Assembly: GCA_009379795.1 (NCBI GenBank)
Contig: WHTC01000006.1
Coordinates: 1 to 40,681 of the forward strand
Reading direction: 5' to 3'
Source of the DNA: Nitriliruptorales bacterium
Lineage (GTDB): Bacteria; Actinomycetota; Nitriliruptoria; Euzebyales; Egibacteraceae
DNA: 40,681 nucleotides
The translations under genes and the position numbers were made by a program. The notes under the pieces were generated by a model that saw only the letters and a list, made by a program, of their open reading frames with translations, was not told the origin of the DNA and did not search any database. Below are positions 37,059 to 40,681 of the stretch, in pieces (position 1 is the stretch's first letter; the number at the start of each line of letters is the position of its first letter).

Positions 37059-37132
37059 TCCTGGAACCCATTGCGTGTCCTCGGCGGGTCCAGATCGGTT
37101 TCGGACGGTCGTCGCAAGCGAGGTCGTTGTAC

Positions 37133-37369
37133 ATGAGCAAGCCCAACCACAGCCCCGACGGGGAAGGACCGGCAGGCAGCACCCCACGCGGCTCGTCGCC
37201 CCCGCATCCCGCTTTCGGCCTCGTGCCCACCACCGCGCGCAGCCGGCTGCTGTGGGCATGGGGCGCCATCAACGTCGTGCTTACGCTCCTGCCGGTGTAC
37301 GCCACGGACGCCTCGCGCGGTCGTCGAGCCCGCGCCGCGCTGACCACGCTGAGGGATCCTCTACCCTGA
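37133..37369 (+). CDS. Small hypothetical protein with one possible membrane segment
   Basis: ATG 37133 opens a 78-residue frame not recognised as any family. The N-terminal half is polar and proline-rich (MSKPNHSPDGEGPAGSTPRG). LLWAWGAINVVLTLLPVYA could cross the membrane once, and the end is basic. A GAGG lies nine bases upstream, a weak ribosome site. It could be a real small membrane protein, the truncated start of a larger one, or noise. It ends 58 bases before the hydroxyacid dehydrogenase. Confidence 0.3.
   Translation: MSKPNHSPDGEGPAGSTPRGSSPPHPAFGLVPTTARSRLLWAWGAINVVLTLLPVYATDASRGRRARAALTTLRDPLP
37340..37367 (+). promoter_or_regulatory. Candidate promoter for the hydroxyacid dehydrogenase
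   Basis: CTGACC (37340-37345) and TACCCT (37362-37367) are spaced by 16 bases. The predicted leader is about 54 bases. A TTGACA just downstream at 37372 lacks a partner -10 at normal spacing. Confidence 0.35.
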
Positions 37370-37427
37370 CGTTGACACGGCCGACAGCATCTAGCAGAAG
37401 CAGTGTCACGCAGCCCCCGGAGACCGA

Positions 37428-38456
37428 ATGACCACAAAGATCTTTGTGCCCCAGCCGATCCCCGAGCCTGCCGCCGAGCGGCTGAGAGCGCTCGGTGAGC
37501 TGACGATGTTCCCGCACGTCGATCGCCGCATCCCCTATGAGGAACTGCTGGAGGCGGTCCAGGACAAGCATGTGCTCTACGCCCTGGGCGAGATCCCCTA
37601 CGACAAGGCGGTGATCGAGGCTGCGGGGGAGTTGAAGCTCGTCGCGGCGATGCACGTGTCGGCCAAGTTCGTCGACATTGCCGCCGCGACGCGACGCGGT
37701 ATCCCGGTCTCCGGCATCCCGAACACCGGTTTGGCCAAGACGACGGCGGAATTCACTCTCGCGCTGCTGATCGCGACCGCCTGGCGCCTTCCGGAGGCGG
37801 ATCGCCTCCTGCGGGAGGGGCGGTGGCAGCAGAACCAGTCGATGGCCATCAACGGCTCCCGCCTGTACGGCAAGCAACTCGGGATCGTCGGCATGGGCAG
37901 CATCGGCCAACTGCTGGCACGGAAGGCGGTGGGCTGCGGGATGTCGATTCTGTACAACAAGCGCAACCGGCTCAGCCCTGCCGAGGAGATGGTGTTGGGC
38001 GGGGCCGAGTACCGCAGCCTGGAGGATCTGTTCCGCGAGTCCGACATCGTCGCGCTCACGCCCGCGCTGACGAAGGGCACGAAGGGACTGGTCGGTGCGG
38101 ATCTGATCGCGTTGATGAAGGCGTCCGCGATCCTGATCAACACCTCTCGTGGGGCCGTACTCGACGAGGTCGCTCTCGAGGAGGCACTGCGCGGCGGGCG
38201 TATCCGCGGCGCCGGGCTCGACGTGTATCAGACCGAGGTGCCCGAGCCCGCCGCCGGCCCGTCAGAGGGCCTCAAGAGCCTGCCGAACGTGGTGCTGACG
38301 CCCCATATCGGCAGTGCGGCGCGGGAGACCCGGCAGGAGATGGCCCTGCGGACCGTGGACAACATCGAACGGTTCCTGGCCGGCCAGCGGCCGATGGACG
38401 TCCTCAACCCGGAGGTCTACGGAGAAGCGGCGCGCGACGACGAACGAATCGGCTGA
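37428..38456 (+). CDS. D-isomer-specific 2-hydroxyacid dehydrogenase
   Basis: This NAD(P)-dependent reductase of 342 residues is of the glyoxylate/hydroxypyruvate reductase or phosphoglycerate dehydrogenase type. The dinucleotide fold reads QLGIVGMGSIGQLLARKA near residue 150. The catalytic arginine is in NTSRGAVLDEVAL, the glutamate in the DVYQTEVPEP region, and the histidine in LTPHIGSAA. The substrate domain has AMHVSAKFVDIAAATRRGIPVSGIPN. The product lacks a regulatory ACT domain, so serine synthesis is less likely than glyoxylate or other 2-keto acid reduction. ATG 37428 has CGGAG at six to seven bases. It might act with the nearby aminotransferase on glyoxylate-like acids, but that is only suggested by proximity. 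Confidence 0.9.
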   Translation: MTTKIFVPQPIPEPAAERLRALGELTMFPHVDRRIPYEELLEAVQDKHVLYALGEIPYDKAVIEAAGELKLVAAMHVSAKFVDIAAATRRGIPVSGIPNTGLAKTTAEFTLALLIATAWRLPEADRLLREGRWQQNQSMAINGSRLYGKQLGIVGMGSIGQLLARKAVGCGMSILYNKRNRLSPAEEMVLGGAEYRSLEDLFRESDIVALTPALTKGTKGLVGADLIALMKASAILINTSRGAVLDEVALEEALRGGRIRGAGLDVYQTEVPEPAAGPSEGLKSLPNVVLTPHIGSAARETRQEMALRTVDNIERFLAGQRPMDVLNPEVYGEAARDDERIG

Positions 38457-38496
38457 CCCCCACCGTCGCGGCCACTGACGCTCTTCGGAGGGCCGG

Positions 38497-38610
38497 ATGA
38501 GCAGTTGGGTCAGGAGGACGTCTGCGCGCGTGCGGTGTCCGCCCCGTCGCGAAGCTTCACCATGGACACAACCGGCTCGGTCCTCATCTGAAGGTGGAGC
38601 GGCTCGATGA
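38497..38610 (+). CDS. Possible 37-residue leader protein before the acetyltransferase
   Basis: ATG 38497 has GGAGGG four to five bases upstream, a better ribosome site than most genes here, and opens MSSWVRRTSARVRCPPRREA. The frame stops at TGA 38608-38610, overlapping ATG 38607 of the acetyltransferase as ATGA. The peptide is arginine-rich and has no known domain. It is too short for the ORF track. The good ribosome site and exact overlap make it the best of the three mini-ORFs in the window. Confidence 0.35.
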   Translation: MSSWVRRTSARVRCPPRREASPWTQPARSSSEGGAAR

Positions 38611-39269
38611 CGCAGCAACACGGAGACCGAGCGCCGGGCCTCGTCCGCATTGAGCCACTGCGCCCCAACCGCGCGGTCGAGGCCGGCGACGTGCTCGCCG
38701 CCAGCCATGCCGACTACCCCGCGTTCCGGCACCTGTTTCCCGATCCGGCAGTGCGACGCCGGGTCCTGCGGCCCCTCATGACGGCCGCGGCCCGCGACGC
38801 CGCCACCCACGCACGGGCAATGGTGGCCCACGACGACGACGGCATGCTCGGCATTGCCCTGTGGATGCCGCCGGGGACCTTCCCACTGTCCAGCGGTCGC
38901 AAGGCACGGATGACTCCTGCACTGCTGCGAGTGGCCCTCGCAGCGCGTGGCTCGTTCCTGGCATTTGCGCGTGTCGGCACCGCCCTGGAGAAGGCCCATC
39001 CGGTTGACCCCGCGTGGTATCTGCAGGCGATGGGTGTCCATCCGCGCGCCCAGCGTCGCGGCGTCGGTCAACGACTCCTCACCTCGACGCTCGCTCTCGC
39101 CGACGAAGCTGGTCTGCCCTGTCATCTGCACACGTCGGATCCGGCAAACGTCGACTACTACCGGCGCTTCGGCTTCCAGGTGAGCCGGCCTGCGATCCAG
39201 GTGTTCACGAACGGGCCCCACTACATCGGTATGGCCACGCCACCACACGGGGAAGCGCCGTCCTTATGA
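38607..39269 (+). CDS. GNAT-family N-acetyltransferase
   Basis: This is a 220-residue acyltransferase using acetyl-CoA. Motif A is LQAMGVHPRAQRRGVGQRLL near residue 145, with the RxxGxG pyrophosphate loop intact, and motif B is CHLHTSDPANVDYYRRFGFQV, a typical GNAT ending. The N-terminal part, with FRHLFPDPAVRRRVLRPLM and LGIALWMPPGTFPL, is like a branch often found near resistance or small-molecule tailoring genes. The substrate is unknown. The start overlaps a possible upstream mini-ORF. It converges on the broken MetE-like gene with 17 bases between them. Confidence 0.88.
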   Translation: MTQQHGDRAPGLVRIEPLRPNRAVEAGDVLAASHADYPAFRHLFPDPAVRRRVLRPLMTAAARDAATHARAMVAHDDDGMLGIALWMPPGTFPLSSGRKARMTPALLRVALAARGSFLAFARVGTALEKAHPVDPAWYLQAMGVHPRAQRRGVGQRLLTSTLALADEAGLPCHLHTSDPANVDYYRRFGFQVSRPAIQVFTNGPHYIGMATPPHGEAPSL

Positions 39270-39286
39270 CCGGCGTGCCGAGCGCT

Positions 39287-40407
39287 TCAGCCCCAGATCT
39301 CCTCCGCCGTTTCGACGACGAGTGCCAGCTTGGCGACCTGCTCGTCATAGGTGAGGACGTTGCCCTCGACCGTGGAGGAGAAGCCACACTGCGGTGAGAG
39401 GCACAGCTGCTCCAGGGGAACGTAGCCGCTGGCTTCCTCCACGCGGCGCTTGAGCTGGTCCTTGACTCCAGGCTCCCCCGCTTCGTGGTGACCAGCCCCA
39501 GCACAACCTTTTTTCCGGGCGGGACGAAACGGAGACGCTCGAAGGTACCGGAGCGTTCGTCGTCGTACTCGAGGAAGAACCCGTCCACCGCCAGCTCGCT
39601 GAACAGCGCCTCGGCAACGAAGTCGTATCCGCCCTCGGCGGCCCACGAGGAGCGGTAGTTGCCTCGGCACATGTGCGTGGTGACGGTCAGCCCTTCCGGC
39701 CGGTCGGCGAGGGCGGCGTTGATCTGGCGGATGTAGTGCTCGTGTTGGTGCTCGGGGTCGCCGCCCTGGGCCGCCACCTGCTCGCGCTGCCGCGGGTCGT
39801 TGAGGTACGCCAGGCTCACGTCGTCGAGCTGCAGGTAACTGCAGCCGAGTTCGGCCATCGACCGCACCTGCTTGGCGTAGGCCGCGGTGAGGTCCGCCCA
39901 GAACTGCTCCTCCTCGGGATACACCTGTGGATCGATCGCCGCGCGACCACCCCGGTAATGGACCATGCCCGGCGAGGGGATCGTCAGCTTGGCGGTCGAA
40001 CCCGTCCCTTCGGTGACCGATCGGAGGAACTGGAAGTCCTCCGCGAAGATGGGTTCGTCCAGCCTGATCGGATTATCGACCTTGAGTGCCGAGCTGGTGA
40101 ACGCGAGCGTCCCCTCGTCGTTGCGGAACTGCACCTGGATGCTGCCCTCGGCACGGTTGACGCCGTGGAGTCGATGGATGAAGTCCATGTGCCACGACGT
40201 GCGGCGGAACTCGCCGTCCGTCGCGGTCTGCAGGCCGACGTCCTGCTGCATCTGGACGGCGCCGCGGATCGCCTCGTCTTCGATCGCTCGCAGCCTTCCC
40301 GGCTCGAGTTCACCGCGGGCGTGCTGCGCACGGGCCTCCAGCAGAGGCTTCGGACGTAAGAGGCTGCCGACGTGATCTCCTCGATAGGGCGGCCCGGCTT
40401 CTGACAT
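39287..40407 (-). pseudogene. MetE-like (cobalamin-independent, YxjG type) methyltransferase, frameshifted
   Basis: This is a single-domain homologue of the catalytic half of MetE, which moves a methyl group to a thiol. ATG 40407 has AGGGGAGAG upstream and opens YRGDHVGSLLRPKPLLEARA. Further motifs are TATDGEFRRTSWHMDFIHRL, SYLQLDDVSLAYLNDP and the zinc site THMCRGNYRSSW (His-x-Cys). Near 39463-39479 the frame breaks; the second zinc cysteine and the ending, EQLCLSPQCGFSSTVEGN and LALVVETAEEIWG, lie one frame over and stop at 39287. Adding one base in or next to the G5 run restores about 374 residues. As written, the zinc site would be incomplete. ATG 40518, after GGGAGAGG, could add a 37-residue extension. 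Confidence 0.82.
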
Positions 40408-40617
40408 GGCTCTCCCCTCGCCCAGGTGATGGCAGCAGTCTACTGAGCCACCACGGCGATCAAGCCCTCCTGGAGGGTCCGGGCCCAATCGTCGGGCGCA
40501 GCGGGCTCTCTCTTGCATCACAGCCTCTCCCGTGTCGCCTGCGCAAATGGAACCGCTCCGCCCCCGATCCTCCCGGGCCACAGCGTCGGGGGCAGTCGCG
40601 TTCTGTATGTCAAGCGT
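40408..40617. other. Upstream region of the MetE-like gene
   Basis: On the minus strand this holds a TTGACA (40608-40613) without a convincing -10, a ribosome-like GGGAGAGG before an in-frame ATG at 40518, and a frame from there into the MetE-like gene that includes a Cys-Cys pair. No cobalamin or SAM riboswitch signature was recognised. Confidence 0.4.
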
Positions 40618-40681
40618 TGCGCGTGATGCCTAGTAGGATAGCCGCGTAACGTCTAGTAAGCACGCCGCATAACGTCTAGTA
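40618..40681. repeat. 23-bp tandem repeat array running off the right edge
   Basis: GCCGCGTAACGTCTAGTA (40641-40658) recurs as GCCGCATAACGTCTAGTA (40664-40681) with one mismatch, at a 23-base step. A weaker copy, TGCGCGTGATGCCTAGTA (40618-40635), matches 13 of 18 positions at the same step. All copies share CTAGTA. The last copy ends on the last base of the window, so the array may continue. Confidence 0.65.

Larger units (their letters stand above)
36199..37132. other. Gene-poor, hairpin-rich stretch
   Basis: Nothing intact is encoded in these 934 bases. They hold the stem-loop after guaB1, the chimeric MmgE/IclR remnant, and three strong inverted repeats within 180 bases (36878-37058), all listed separately. 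The remaining frames (for example 36943-37431) have no recognisable protein character. Confidence 0.6.

Noticed and set aside
40408-40640. Cobalamin or SAM riboswitch before the MetE-like gene
   Set aside because: I looked for the B12 box and SAM-type core on the minus strand and found neither. GACACGGGAGAGG resembles a glycine-riboswitch piece but the rest of that motif is missing.
40618-40681. CRISPR array
   Set aside because: Units are only about 18 bases with about 5 bases between them, far from CRISPR repeat and spacer lengths, and no cas gene is present.

Overview
The window is about 40.7 kb of very GC-rich DNA. Its gene content and order point to an actinomycetote. A Flp/Tad secretion locus lies next to a DEAH-box helicase, followed by a BldG-type STAS protein with its anti-sigma kinase, a membrane pyrophosphatase, topA, an MFS-thymidylate kinase fusion and the DNA polymerase III delta' gene. 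From memory, much the same block is found around bldG in Streptomyces. Topoisomerase I carries four C-terminal zinc ribbons, which the Streptomyces and Mycobacterium enzymes lack, so a deeper-branching actinobacterial class is possible. That placement is inference, and no rRNA or tRNA gene is present to test it.

Bases 1-18,950 are the conserved block. A compact tad operon with overlapping starts and stops encodes the end of a CpaE-like protein, TadA, a fused TadB-TadC protein, a DUF4244-type pilin, TadE and a second TadE-like protein. A phosphotransferase and the convergent helicase follow. Next come the partner-switching pair (STAS antagonist and RsbW-like kinase), a methyltransferase, an AI-2E family exporter, a K+-dependent type membrane pyrophosphatase, topA, mfs-tmk and holB. 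Several starts here look leaderless: a TANNNT -10 hexamer sits 6-8 bases before GTG or ATG.

Bases 18,950-28,600 are all on the minus strand. A large NAD-glutamate dehydrogenase (1608 aa) comes first. It is followed by a three-gene run that is unusual to my knowledge: a membrane PAS-GGDEF-EAL protein with an AT-rich promoter island and a structured leader, a membrane protein shaped like a type IV coupling ATPase but with a ruined Walker A motif, and a ComB-like 2-phosphosulfolactate phosphatase.

Bases 28,600-40,681 are accessory metabolism: an M20 peptidase with an MFS transporter, a class III aminotransferase, a GuaB1-type GMP reductase, a D-2-hydroxyacid dehydrogenase and a GNAT acetyltransferase. 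The part is also full of damage. Three genes (quinone oxidoreductase, VOC protein, MetE-like methyltransferase) are each split by a single-base frameshift. An AAA_14-type ATPase survives only as an N-terminal scrap. A MmgE/PrpD fragment runs in frame into what looks like an IclR-family tail. Strong hairpins cluster at 36.2-37.1 kb, and a 23-bp tandem repeat runs off the right edge. Either this is a decaying accessory segment or the right third carries indel errors; the raw reads would decide.
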